From assembly GCF_021365465.1 (NCBI RefSeq), contig NZ_CP089932.1, positions 3,038,001-3,102,000 on the forward strand: DNA of 64,000 bases. Reading direction: 5' to 3'. This document shows positions 20,201-30,065 of the stretch, piece after piece. The translations under genes and the position numbers were made by a program. The notes under the pieces were generated by a model. It worked only from the letters and a program-made list of their open reading frames with translations, searched no databases and was not told the DNA's origin. Within the stretch, counting starts at the first letter, position 1. Each line of letters begins with the position of its first letter. The DNA is from Erwinia tracheiphila. GTDB taxonomy: Bacteria > Pseudomonadota > Gammaproteobacteria > Enterobacterales > Enterobacteriaceae.

Positions 20201-20935
20201 ATGGCACTTTACAGTATTGGCGACGTCGCCGAACGCTGTGGCATCAATCCCGTGACCCTTCGCGCCTGGCAGCGCCGCTACGGATTGCTGAAACCTCAGC
20301 GTACCGAAGCTGGGCACCGACAGTTTGATGATGAAGATATTCAACGCATTGAAGACATCAAGCGCTGGATCGAGAGTGGTGTACCCGTCGGTAAGGTGAA
20401 AGCCCTGATTGAGGGCGATAACATCAGTAATAATAATGAATGGGTTGCCATGCAGGACGAAATTATTGCCGTTTTGCGTCACGTTAAGCCTGCCAAATTA
20501 CGCGCAAAAATCGCGGCCGCCTGTCGTGAAACCCCGGCAAATCTGCTTATCGACCACGTTTTTATTCCTGTCAGACAGCGTCTTGGGCTGGTTCAAAACA
20601 CCGCGCGCATTATGTGTAGTCTGTTGGATGGGGTTTTAATTGATTATGTCGCATTTTGTTTAACCGGATGCAGGAAAAAGCCCGGTCAGGATGCGCTGAT
20701 CGTTGGCTGGGGCACCGAGGACCGCACGCGGATTTGGCTTGAAGCATGGCGTCTCTCGCAGCAGGGCTGGCGAATGGACGTGCTGGCTGAACCGCTGGAA
20801 TTACCGCGCCCGGATTTGTTTCCCGGCCAGCATGTTTTTCTGTTTACCGGTAAACCGCCGACCCGCCGTCAGCAGAAGCAGCTGGCACAATGGCAGGAGC
20901 AAGGTCTTCAGGTCGCATTTCAGGGTAATCACTGA
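20201..20935 (+). CDS. mlrA: MlrA-like MerR-family regulator
   Basis: 244 residues. The N-terminal MerR helix-turn-helix ([30 protein letters not shown]) is almost identical to E. coli MlrA. The C-terminal domain ([20 protein letters not shown]...[17 protein letters not shown]) has the B12-binding-domain-like fold without the His motif of light-sensing LitR/CarH proteins. In E. coli MlrA activates csgD and sits next to the bglX-dld region; here it also precedes that region, so it is a positional orthologue. Unlike E. coli it heads an operon of lipid-type genes eight bases downstream, which makes it their likely regulator. Confidence 0.85.
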   Translation: MALYSIGDVAERCGINPVTLRAWQRRYGLLKPQRTEAGHRQFDDEDIQRIEDIKRWIESGVPVGKVKALIEGDNISNNNEWVAMQDEIIAVLRHVKPAKLRAKIAAACRETPANLLIDHVFIPVRQRLGLVQNTARIMCSLLDGVLIDYVAFCLTGCRKKPGQDALIVGWGTEDRTRIWLEAWRLSQQGWRMDVLAEPLELPRPDLFPGQHVFLFTGKPPTRRQQKQLAQWQEQGLQVAFQGNH

Positions 20936-20943
20936 GTAAAAAG

Positions 20944-21375
20944 ATGAATCAGCAGGCAACATTAAACAAACTGGTGTCATTTTATCAGTCTCTGGACAAT
21001 GTCAGTCTGCATCAGCTGGTAGATATTTATCACGATGATATCGTCCTTGTTGATCCCATCGCTGAACACAACGGCCTGCAGGTTGTGGAAACCTACTTCG
21101 CTTTACTCTTGAAAAACCTCCATTATTGTCGGTTTGAAGTAAATGAGTGCCACCTCTACAACGGAACTGCATTGTTAATATGGCAAATGATTTACGCCCA
21201 TCCCGCATTACAGCGGGGAAAGGCGCTTCAGGTGGCTGGTAGCAGCCACTTACGCTTTGGTGGTGACAAAATTATTTTTCAACGGGATTACTACGATATG
21301 GGTGCTATGCTGTATGAGAAAATCCCGGTGCTGAGTGCGGTGATCAGGCAGCTTAAAAAGAGGCTAAGACCATGA
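20944..21375 (+). CDS. SnoaL/NTF2-like protein of the mlrA operon
   Basis: 143 residues with the nuclear-transport-factor-2 (SnoaL-like) cone fold. DIYHDDIVLVDPIAEHNG and VETYFALLLKNLHYCRFEV are typical of the family found beside SDR, FAD-oxidoreductase and Cfa genes in light- and oxidative-stress operons. No catalytic residue can be assigned from sequence. It follows mlrA by eight bases and overlaps the SDR gene by four (ATGA), so it is translationally coupled. It may bind a small hydrophobic ligand, but this is a guess. Confidence 0.75.
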   Translation: MNQQATLNKLVSFYQSLDNVSLHQLVDIYHDDIVLVDPIAEHNGLQVVETYFALLLKNLHYCRFEVNECHLYNGTALLIWQMIYAHPALQRGKALQVAGSSHLRFGGDKIIFQRDYYDMGAMLYEKIPVLSAVIRQLKKRLRP

Positions 21376-22088
21376 AAAGATTGCTGATTACCGGTGCAAG
21401 TTCCGGGATTGGTTATCAACTGGCATTGGATTATGCCAGCGAGGGCTGGTATGTCACCGCCTGTGGACGTAACAGTGCTCAGTTACAAACACTGTGCGAA
21501 AAGTTCAGCAGTATCCAACTCTGCCAATTCGATATTACCGATCTTGCACAAACCCGCCGGGTGTTGAGCAGTAAAAGCGCAGACTTGGTTATTCTCTGCT
21601 CAGGCACCTGTGAATACATCGATCATGGCGAAGTGGAAGCAGAGAAAGTGCATCGTGTGATGGAAACCAATTTTAACGGGCCGATTAACTGCCTGGATGC
21701 ACTGTTGCCACAGCTACCCGCGGGTAGCCGCGTCGCTCTGGTGGGCTCCATGGCAAGCTTGGTGCCGCTGCCCCGTGCAGAGGCCTACGGTGCTTCAAAA
21801 GCTGCGCTGGCCTATTTCGCCCGCAGTCTCGCCCAGGATTTGAAACGAAAACAGATTGCGATCAGTCTGGTCATGCCTGGCTTTGTTGATACGCCGCTGA
21901 CCCGCCGCAATGATTTTGTTATGCCAATGATTGTCAACGTTGAGCAGGCCTCGCGCTATATACGACGCGGTCTGGCAAAAGGCAAAGCCGAGTTTGCCTT
22001 TCCCCGCCTGTTTTCAATTATTTTGCGCGTCACCTCACGGCTTCCCTATGCCATGCAACGTCTGCTTACCCAGCGGGTAGCGAGGTAA
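21372..22088 (+). CDS. Short-chain dehydrogenase/reductase
   Basis: 238 residues. The NAD(P)-binding motif is GASSGIG near the N-terminus, the catalytic motif is YGASK with the upstream Ser in LVGSMAS, and NFNGP is the structural Asn region. Classical SDR, cytosolic or membrane-associated. It overlaps the previous gene by four bases and the FAD gene by one (TAATG). In related operons it probably oxidises or reduces a fatty-acyl or isoprenoid-like substrate; the actual one is unknown. Confidence 0.85.
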   Translation: MKRLLITGASSGIGYQLALDYASEGWYVTACGRNSAQLQTLCEKFSSIQLCQFDITDLAQTRRVLSSKSADLVILCSGTCEYIDHGEVEAEKVHRVMETNFNGPINCLDALLPQLPAGSRVALVGSMASLVPLPRAEAYGASKAALAYFARSLAQDLKRKQIAISLVMPGFVDTPLTRRNDFVMPMIVNVEQASRYIRRGLAKGKAEFAFPRLFSIILRVTSRLPYAMQRLLTQRVAR

Positions 22089-23368
22089 TGGTGAAGATAG
22101 CTATTATCGGCAGCGGTATTGCCGGACTCAGTTCGGCATGGAAACTGGCGGAGCGGGCCGAGGTTCATCTGTTTGAAGCGGGCGACAGACTGGGTGGCCA
22201 CACCGCCACGGTGGATGTCACGGTGCAGGGACAGCATTATGCCATTGACACTGGTTTTATCGTCTTTAATGACCGCACCTATCAGCATTTTCATGCGCTG
22301 TTGGCTGAACTGGAACTAGCAGGACAGCCCACTGAAATGAGTTTTTCTGTCAGGAACGTTCAGAGCGGGTTGGAATACAACGGCCACTCTCTTAACAGCC
22401 TGTTCGCCCAACGCGGTAACTTGCTACGGAAAAAATTCTGGCGATTCCTCGCCGATATTGTACGGTTCAATCGCCGGGCAAAGCAGTGGCTTAAGGCGCA
22501 CGGCTGTGCTCTGTCACACCAGGACACTCTGGGAAATTTCCTGCAAAAACAGCGATTCAATGCATTTTTTAGTGACCACTATATTCTGCCAATGGGCGCG
22601 GCTATCTGGTCATGCTCGCTAAACGAAATCCGTCAAATGCCGCTCATATTCTTTTTGCAGTTCTTCAATCACCACGGCCTGCTGGATCTGAGTCAGCGCC
22701 CGCAATGGTATGTCATTCCGGGCGGCTCTCGTGAATATATCCGCAGACTGATGGCTAAAATCGAAGACCGACTGCACATTCACCTCAGCACCCCCGTTTT
22801 GCAGGTTCAACGGCATGCCAGCAGCTTAACGCTACACACACGGACGGGAAGTGATACCTTTGATCAGGTTATCTTTGCCTGCCACAGCGATCAAACGCTC
22901 GCATTACTGGACTATGCCACTGACGAAGAGCAACAAATGCTGTCTGGCGTTCCCTGGAGTGCCAGCGAAGTGGTACTCCACACGGATACCCGCCTGCTGC
23001 CCGAAAATCCTCGTGCCTGGGCCAGCTGGAACTACCGTCTGGACAGATCGCAATCGGATAGCGGGCACTCCGCCGCCACGGTGACCTACAACATGAATAT
23101 CCTGCAGGGACTGAACGCCGGGGCCACTTTCTGTGTCACCCTCAACGATACCACCTTTATTGATCCCACTAAAATTCTGGGCCGCTATGTCTATCATCAC
23201 CCCCAGTTCGGTCTGCAAAGCCTGCTGACACAACGCACGCGTCTGCTGTTAAACGGTGTTAATCGCAGCTGGTATTGCGGCGCATGGTGCTATAACGGTT
23301 TCCATGAGGATGGCATTCGCAGTGCGCTGGACGTGGTGGCCGGTATGGAACGGGCGACCCTGTTGTGA
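22088..23368 (+). CDS. FAD-dependent amine-oxidase-like oxidoreductase
   Basis: 426 residues. The N-terminal dinucleotide-binding motif IIGSGIAGLSSAWKL is followed by LFEAGDRLGGHTATVDV, the FAD motif of the amine oxidase/protoporphyrinogen oxidase superfamily (COG2907). DTGFIVFNDRTYQHF is characteristic. The C-terminal FAD motif region includes YCGAWCYNGFHEDGIRSA. Genes like this (RSP_1091 in Rhodobacter sphaeroides, from memory) sit with Cfa-type methyltransferases and are implicated in desaturating methylated fatty acids. It overlaps DUF1365 by four bases (GTGA). Confidence 0.85.
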   Translation: MVKIAIIGSGIAGLSSAWKLAERAEVHLFEAGDRLGGHTATVDVTVQGQHYAIDTGFIVFNDRTYQHFHALLAELELAGQPTEMSFSVRNVQSGLEYNGHSLNSLFAQRGNLLRKKFWRFLADIVRFNRRAKQWLKAHGCALSHQDTLGNFLQKQRFNAFFSDHYILPMGAAIWSCSLNEIRQMPLIFFLQFFNHHGLLDLSQRPQWYVIPGGSREYIRRLMAKIEDRLHIHLSTPVLQVQRHASSLTLHTRTGSDTFDQVIFACHSDQTLALLDYATDEEQQMLSGVPWSASEVVLHTDTRLLPENPRAWASWNYRLDRSQSDSGHSAATVTYNMNILQGLNAGATFCVTLNDTTFIDPTKILGRYVYHHPQFGLQSLLTQRTRLLLNGVNRSWYCGAWCYNGFHEDGIRSALDVVAGMERATLL

Positions 23369-24078
23369 ACAGCGCAATTTACCGCGGCCACGTTCGTCAT
23401 CGCCGCTTTACCCCGGTTGATCACCAGTTCAGCTATGATCTTTTTATGTTGCTGATCGATCTCGATGAACTGCCATTGCTAAAAGAGGTGGGGATCAATG
23501 AAGGAAAATTTTCAGCGGCGTCGTTCTGTACGGCCGATTATCTCGGCGGTGGCGAGATCAAAATGCGTGCTCAGGCACGCATTGCCGCGCTGACCGGCGA
23601 ACAACTCACCGGACGCGTGATGTTGTTAACTCAGCTACGTTATTTTGGCTGCTCGTTTAACCCGGTCAATTTTTACTATCTTTACGACGACCAGGATCGA
23701 CTGCGCTGGATGCTGGCTGAAGTGCGCAATACCCCCTGGAATGAGCGCTACACCTATGCCGTTAAGCCGGAGGGCAGCGAGACCACTCAAAAATCGTTTC
23801 ACGTTTCACCGTTTAATCCACTGGATATGGTTTATCACTGGCGGCTGTCAGCACCGGGTAAATCTCTTTCAGTACATATCGAGAACCACCGGACGGGTAA
23901 AGTTTTTGACGCCACGCTGCATCTTCGTTATCAGCCGCTGAACCAAAAAAATTTGCGTCACCATCTCTGGCGCTTCCCTCTGACAACCGTACGTACTGCG
24001 CTGGCCATATACTGGCAGGCATGGAAATTGTGGCGCAAGGGCACGCCGGTGTATCCTCATCCTGAATCGGAGAAATAA
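23365..24078 (+). CDS. DUF1365 family protein
   Basis: 237 residues from a GTG overlapping the previous stop. YRGHVRHRRFTPVDHQFSY, YFGCSFNPVNFYYLYD and AEVRNTPWNERYTYA are the conserved DUF1365 blocks. Function is not known to me. The family occurs almost always between an FAD oxidoreductase of the COG2907 type and a Cfa-like methyltransferase, exactly as here. Several conserved His, Asn and Arg residues suggest an enzymatic or ligand-binding role. No signal peptide. Confidence 0.85.
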   Translation: MNSAIYRGHVRHRRFTPVDHQFSYDLFMLLIDLDELPLLKEVGINEGKFSAASFCTADYLGGGEIKMRAQARIAALTGEQLTGRVMLLTQLRYFGCSFNPVNFYYLYDDQDRLRWMLAEVRNTPWNERYTYAVKPEGSETTQKSFHVSPFNPLDMVYHWRLSAPGKSLSVHIENHRTGKVFDATLHLRYQPLNQKNLRHHLWRFPLTTVRTALAIYWQAWKLWRKGTPVYPHPESEK

Positions 24079-24081
24079 CGG

Positions 24082-25317
24082 ATGTACCAACCTGAACTGA
24101 CTTACTCCCCTCGTCCGCGTAGCGGCAAACGTTTATCCACCTCGCGACGGATAGTCTTTGCGCTGTTAAAGCAGATTGAAGGGGCAGGTCTGCATCTGCA
24201 CGACCCTCATCTGGGAAGTCGTTTTTTCGGTAATCCCCAGGCAGAACTCCAGGCTGAAATCCGGGTGAACCATTCACGGACGTACCGGCGGATCCTGCTT
24301 GGCGGCAGTATCGCCGCAGCGGAAACTTACATGGATGGGGAGTGGAACACGCCTGACCTGACGGCGGTTATTCAAACCCTGGCCATTAACGACAGCGTGC
24401 TGAATAAACTAGGTTCGCGTTTTAGCCGGGTGGCAGCCCTTCTGAACAAATGCAGGCACCTGCTGCACCGTAACAGCGTCAGTCAGGCTAAAAAAAATAT
24501 TGCCGCGCATTACGACCTCGGTAACGATTTTTATCGTTCATTCCTCGACGAGTCGATGCTCTATTCCAGCGGCTGGTATGCACTGCCGGAAATGTCCCTG
24601 GCAGAAGCGCAGCAGGCGAAAATGCGTCGGTTGTGCGGCCGGCTTCAGCTCACCTCTCACGATCACCTGTTGGAAATTGGTACCGGCTGGGGTGCGATGG
24701 CCGAGTTTGCCGCACGGGAGTATGGCTGTCGCGTTACCACCACCACCATTTCGCAGGAGCAGTATGATTACAGCTGCCGCCGCATTGCCGCCGCCGGGCT
24801 GGCCGACCGCGTGACGGTGTTGAAGCAGGACTATCGGCAGCTTAATGGCCAGTATGACAAGTTGGTGTCGGTGGAGATGATCGAAGCGGTAGGCCAGCAG
24901 TATATTCCGCTGTTTTTTGCCCGCTGTCGCGACCTGTTAAAACCAGACGGTCGGCTGGCGTTGCAAGCGATAACCATCAGCGAAGCGCGATTTGCACGCT
25001 ATGCACGTAGCGTCGATTTCATCCAGCGCTATATTTTCCCCGGGGGTTTTCTGCCCGCAGTCAGTATGCTGGAGGCAAATCTTACCGCCAGCAGGTTTAC
25101 CTTGCACAACCTGTTTGAAATCGGACCGGATTATGCCCGTACCCTGCGGGCATGGCGGCTGCGCTATGAAGCCGCCATGCCACAGTTACAAAACGCACAT
25201 TTCGATTCGCATTTTCACCGGATGTGGCGGTTTTACCTCTGCTACTGCGAGGCCGGTTTTCTTGCAGGAACTATTGGCACCGTCCAGCTTACCGCTCAAA
25301 AAAATGAGAATGCCTGA
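24082..25317 (+). CDS. Cfa-like SAM-dependent fatty-acid methyltransferase (non-canonical subfamily)
   Basis: 411 residues, similar in length to cyclopropane-fatty-acid synthase (382 in E. coli). The HYDLGNDFYRSFLDESMLYSS region and SAM motif LLEIGTGWG are clear. At positions that form the bicarbonate/active site in E. coli Cfa this protein differs: YSC is YSS, EHVG is EAVG, and HTIGS is QAITIS. These changes recur in Cfa-like proteins from COG2907/DUF1365 operons, such as those linked to methylated or furan fatty acids. A methylating but not necessarily cyclopropanating enzyme is inferred. It overlaps the next gene by one base. Confidence 0.82.
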   Translation: MYQPELTYSPRPRSGKRLSTSRRIVFALLKQIEGAGLHLHDPHLGSRFFGNPQAELQAEIRVNHSRTYRRILLGGSIAAAETYMDGEWNTPDLTAVIQTLAINDSVLNKLGSRFSRVAALLNKCRHLLHRNSVSQAKKNIAAHYDLGNDFYRSFLDESMLYSSGWYALPEMSLAEAQQAKMRRLCGRLQLTSHDHLLEIGTGWGAMAEFAAREYGCRVTTTTISQEQYDYSCRRIAAAGLADRVTVLKQDYRQLNGQYDKLVSVEMIEAVGQQYIPLFFARCRDLLKPDGRLALQAITISEARFARYARSVDFIQRYIFPGGFLPAVSMLEANLTASRFTLHNLFEIGPDYARTLRAWRLRYEAAMPQLQNAHFDSHFHRMWRFYLCYCEAGFLAGTIGTVQLTAQKNENA

Positions 25318-25850
25318 TGTGCCGCTACCTGTTACTGGTCGCCAGCCTGCTGATTGCTGGCTGCGGGAATGACGTTGATACTTATCAGCACACTCAGCCG
25401 CAGCTGGACATCTTTCGCTGGTTCAACGGCGAATCACGGGCATGGGGGATGGTACAGGATTACCGTGGCAGGCAAATTCGTCGTTTTGAGGTGCGCATCC
25501 ACGGCACGGTGACGGAAGACACGCTGACGCTGGATGAACGGTTTGCTTATGACGATGGCGAAACCCAGACCCGCCTCTGGCATATTCACAAGCGGGCAGA
25601 CGGCCGCTACACTGGCACGGCGGCTGATATCATTGGCACGGCAACGGGAAAAAGTGCGGGCAATGCGTTCAACTGGCGCTACACGATGACGGTAAAAACC
25701 CGTTCAGACAGTTACAGGCTCAACTTTGACGACTGGATTTTTCAGCAGGACACGCACCATTTAATGAACGTGACCTCCATGAAAAAATTCGGCGTCGAAG
25801 TCGCGCACATCACGCTTTTCTTTAGCAAAGAGCCAGAAGCCTGGCAATAA
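25317..25850 (+). CDS. DUF3833 lipoprotein
   Basis: 177 residues. A short signal sequence ends in the lipobox LLIAGC (Cys 16), so it is a lipoprotein. The mature part contains FRWFNGESRAWGMVQDYRGR and GTVTEDTLTLDERFAYDDGE, the DUF3833 core, probably a lipocalin-like beta fold. It is last in the tightly overlapping operon from mlrA; location at the envelope fits a role in handling the modified lipid. Function is unknown. Confidence 0.83.
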   Translation: MCRYLLLVASLLIAGCGNDVDTYQHTQPQLDIFRWFNGESRAWGMVQDYRGRQIRRFEVRIHGTVTEDTLTLDERFAYDDGETQTRLWHIHKRADGRYTGTAADIIGTATGKSAGNAFNWRYTMTVKTRSDSYRLNFDDWIFQQDTHHLMNVTSMKKFGVEVAHITLFFSKEPEAWQ

Positions 25851-25864
25851 AAACCGTCAAAAAC

Positions 25865-25894
25865 TTAACCCCGCTGGCCAGTTTCCGCTATAAT
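25865..25894 (+). promoter_or_regulatory. Sigma-70-like promoter of the 34-codon gene
   Basis: TTAACC (25865-25870) and a perfect TATAAT (25889-25894) are separated by 18 bases and lie 38 bases before the small ORF start. This gives the ORF a promoter of its own, separate from the mlrA operon. Confidence 0.55.
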
Positions 25895-25931
25895 TCCCCC
25901 TCTTTCCACTTCAGATAAAACAGGCGATGAT

Positions 25932-26036
25932 ATGAACTGGCAAAAAATTGCGGTGACTTTTCTTTTCCTGATGATGGCGCTTGGCGGCATCGGCGGGGTC
26001 GTGCTTACGGGCTACACCATTCTGCTGCGTTCTTAA
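25932..26036 (+). CDS. Predicted 34-residue single-span membrane protein
   Basis: ATG at 25932 with GGCGATGAT upstream. The peptide starts [15 protein letters not shown] and ends [10 protein letters not shown], with one hydrophobic span of about 25 residues rich in Gly in its second half. Its amphipathic ends, a strong promoter directly upstream, and a hairpin-like GGCGGAAAAGTTCGCC after the stop support a real gene. I do not recognise the family. It could work with the adjacent lipid operon or be independent. Confidence 0.6.
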   Translation: MNWQKIAVTFLFLMMALGGIGGVVLTGYTILLRS

Positions 26037-26183
26037 AGACACAGGGCGGAAAAGTTCGCCTCATATCCGACCACGCCGCGCCTTTCCCAGACTTATTCAC
26101 TGCTTTAAGCGCACCCGGTTCTGATAAACGAACAGGTTCCTGTCAAGAAACCGAGATGTCGCACTGATGTCGCACTGTAGTGG

Positions 26184-27348
<1,165 letters not shown>

Positions 27349-27438
27349 TGGTTCACCTGTGAAATTTTGAGGTGGGCATATCACCTCAACTCAGATGGCC
27401 AAATTCAGTGTGCCACTACACACCCACCGTCATTCCTC

Positions 27439-27996
27439 TTACGCAGATGATGACAAGTTCGCGTGACCTCGAGCGTTAAAACGCCCCAGCTCTGCAGAAA
27501 TACCGGGAAAAGCGTGCAAAAACCAGGGAGTGAAATACGCAGGGTGCTGCTCAATTTCATGCTGAATATCTGGCAGAGACAGGTAACGCCACCCTCCCAC
27601 CTCTTGCGGATTCGGCTCTGGCAGCGCATCGCTTCGGGCAAAGTAAACATGTCCGTACTCATGCTCCGTCAGGCCGTTACTCAGCGGCAAACGATAGCTC
27701 AGTTCAAACATCGGGCAAAGTGCAAGACGCAGCCCCATCTCCTCGCGCAGACGGCGCTCTGCTGCATACTGCGTGGATTCATGAGGATAGGGATGACCGC
27801 AGGTGGTGTTACTCCACAGGTGCCACAGTGATACTTAGAGCAGGCACGCTGCTCTAGCAACAGCTGGGTGACGTGAATTGAAAACATAAACGGTGATGGC
27901 ACGGTGCAGCAGGTCTTTCCTGTGCACTTCAAGCTTTTCCATTCTGCCAATGGCGCGATCATTACCATCAACCAGAACCACTTCGATAGCAGACAT
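27439..27996 (-). pseudogene. idi: Isopentenyl-diphosphate delta-isomerase (type I), frame shifted
   Basis: Starts at 27996 behind TGAAGGAGTTTGC: MSAIEVVLVDGNDRAIG, then HRAITVYVFNSRHP. A first frameshift near 27865 moves to the frame with QLLLEQRACSKYHC. A second just after moves to WSNTTCGHPYPHEST, which holds the catalytic Cys region (NTTCGHP). The Nudix part (AAERRLREEMGLRL) and the C-terminal half with EHEYGHVYFA are then open to 27439. Two shifts within about 60 bases destroy the enzyme, which interconverts IPP and DMAPP; the MEP pathway makes it dispensable. Confidence 0.87.
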
Positions 27997-28104
27997 GCAA
28001 ACTCCTTCAGGGTTTATGGCAAATATTGTGGCACAGCTTGCCGCTGGCCTGAGGGATAAATTCGTTTGAGTTTGTGACAACCCGTGAGGGGCATTCATAG
28101 GTTG

Positions 28105-28129
28105 CCCGATCCTGCGTCACCGGATCGGG
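28105..28129. terminator. Hairpin downstream of the chemoreceptor gene
   Basis: Stem CCCGATCC / GGATCGGG just after the chemoreceptor stop. It lacks a clear T-run on the minus strand, so it is only a possible terminator or transcript-stabilising structure. Confidence 0.4.
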
Positions 28130-28649
28130 CGGGGTGTTAAAGTCTGAAACTACTGACCACCTGTGCCAGCTGAAGACTTTGTTCTTCCATTGCCTGAGCG
28201 GAAGCAGACACCTGCTCCACCAGCGAAGCGTTTTGCTGTGTGGTGCTGTCGAGCTGGTTTACAGCGCTGTTGATTTGATCGATACCCATACTTTGTTCAC
28301 GACTGGCTGACATGATTTCTGCCATAAGCGTGGCAACGCTGCTGACGCCGGTCATCAATTCATCCATGGTGCTGCCCGCTTCCTGAACAAGCTGGCTACC
28401 GTGATCGATATTTGCAACTGACTCTTCAATCAGCTTCTTGATTTCACGGGCAGAGTTGGCCGAGCGCTGTGCCAGGTTTCGCACCTCTGAAGCCACCACG
28501 GCAAAGCCGCGCCCCTGCTCGCCAGCCCGCGCAGCCTCAACCGCGGCGTTAAGCGCCAGGATATTCGTCTGGAAGGCGATGCTGTCAATCACGCCGATGA
28601 TATCGACCACTTTGTGTGATGATGCGTTAATTTCACCCATAGTAGTGAC

Positions 28650-30065
28650 TAATGCCGATCATTTAAGGATCGGTTGACCGATCCGGTTTATGCGGTAAAA
28701 AGGGTTCTATGTTCATCATGGAACCCTTTTTAAATGGAACTTTCCCAGGCCCTCGGCATCATCAATGCCGCCACTCCTGAGCGCGCCCGTAGTCTCGCCG
28801 ACCTTATTCCTCCCGAGCTTATTCAGCAGGCGCTCACCCTGACCGATACCGTTACTTTGCGTAAACGTAAACTTTCCCTCGAATCCATGATTTGGCTTGT
28901 CGTTGGGATGTCCATTTTTTGCGATCATCCGATGACCGAAATCGTCAATCTGATGGATATTACTGACCGGACCGGAGCTCCTTTTACCGCACGCAGCGCT
29001 GTCATTCAGCGCCGTAAGACTCTGGGTGAAAATGCAGTGCGGGAGCTTTTTGATATCACACAGCAGCACTGGAATCAGCAGGCTGCACATCCAAAATGGC
29101 ACGGTCTGAATCTGTTTGCTGTCGACGGCGTGGTCTGGCGTACCGCCGATACGCCGGAAAACAGAGCCGTCTTCAGTAAACACAGCAGCCAGTACGGCGA
29201 AGGCGGCTATCCTCAGGTGCGAATGGTTTGTCTGATGGAGCTGAGCAGCCATCTGATCGCCGCCAGTGCATTCGACAGTGAAAAAGTCAGTGAAATGCGG
29301 CTGGCTGAACACCTGACGGAGAAAACCCCGAATAACAGTATCACCCTGTTCGATAAGGGATTTTATTCGATGGGTCTGCTTCATCACTGGCAGACAGCAG
29401 GAGAACACCGTCACTGGTTGTTGCCGTTGAAAAAACACGTACAGTATCAGGTGGTTCGCCGTTTGGGGCGTGGAGATGAACTGATATGCCTGAAAACCAG
29501 TCCACGAGCCAGGAAGCAATGGCCAGGGGTCCCGGAAGAAATGGTGGCAAGACTGCTGACCCGCAGGGTAGACGGTAAAGAGAGGCAGGTGCTGACGTCA
29601 CTGACAGACCCGAATCGCTATCCGGGTAAAGATATCAGCGAGCTATATCGCCACCGCTGGGAAACAGAACTGGGCTACCGGGAAGCAAAGCAGGGTATGC
29701 TGGACAGCCGGTGGACATTACGCAGTCGCCTGCCGGAGCTGGTGAGACAGGAGCTATGGGGGGTACTGCTGGCTTATAACCTGGTGCGATATCAGATGGT
29801 GCAGATGGCGTTCCATCTGAAAGGAGATTACCTGCCTTACCAGCTGAGCTTCAGTGGAGCGATAAGCGAAATAATCCGGATGCTGATAACCCTGCCCTGG
29901 GCTTCGCCGGGAAAAATGCCGGGAGAACTGAGAACCCTGTATGAACAGGCGAAATGGCTTGTGTTACCGGGTAGAAGAGAGCGAAGTTACCCGAGAGAGT
30001 TGAGGGTAAAGAGCAGGAAATATCCGGATAAAAAGGTTGCTGGTCACCTTAAGTGACCAGCATTA
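28650..30065 (+). mobile_element. IS4-family (IS4 group) insertion sequence, 1416 bp
   Basis: Imperfect inverted repeats start TAATGCCGATCATTTAAGG (left) and TAATGCTGGTCACTTAAGG (right), close to the remembered ends of E. coli IS4. An 11-base perfect target duplication ATAGTAGTGAC flanks it (28639-28649 and 30066-30076), the length expected for IS4. One intact transposase gene fills it. Confidence 0.95.
28734..30056 (+). CDS. IS4-family transposase
   Basis: 440 residues, close to 442 in E. coli IS4 transposase. Catalytic Asp motifs are FAVDGVVWR and LFDKGFYS; the YREK signature Y-x2-R-x3-E-x6-K is visible in [31 protein letters not shown] is highly conserved. No lesion is visible, so this copy may be active. 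A long reverse-strand ORF over its first half is a shadow. Confidence 0.94.
   Translation: MELSQALGIINAATPERARSLADLIPPELIQQALTLTDTVTLRKRKLSLESMIWLVVGMSIFCDHPMTEIVNLMDITDRTGAPFTARSAVIQRRKTLGENAVRELFDITQQHWNQQAAHPKWHGLNLFAVDGVVWRTADTPENRAVFSKHSSQYGEGGYPQVRMVCLMELSSHLIAASAFDSEKVSEMRLAEHLTEKTPNNSITLFDKGFYSMGLLHHWQTAGEHRHWLLPLKKHVQYQVVRRLGRGDELICLKTSPRARKQWPGVPEEMVARLLTRRVDGKERQVLTSLTDPNRYPGKDISELYRHRWETELGYREAKQGMLDSRWTLRSRLPELVRQELWGVLLAYNLVRYQMVQMAFHLKGDYLPYQLSFSGAISEIIRMLITLPWASPGKMPGELRTLYEQAKWLVLPGRRERSYPRELRVKSRKYPDKKVAGHLK

Noticed and set aside
28716..29519. 267-codon ORF on the minus strand over the IS4 transposase
   Set aside because: Antisense shadow of a clear DDE transposase; no motif of its own.
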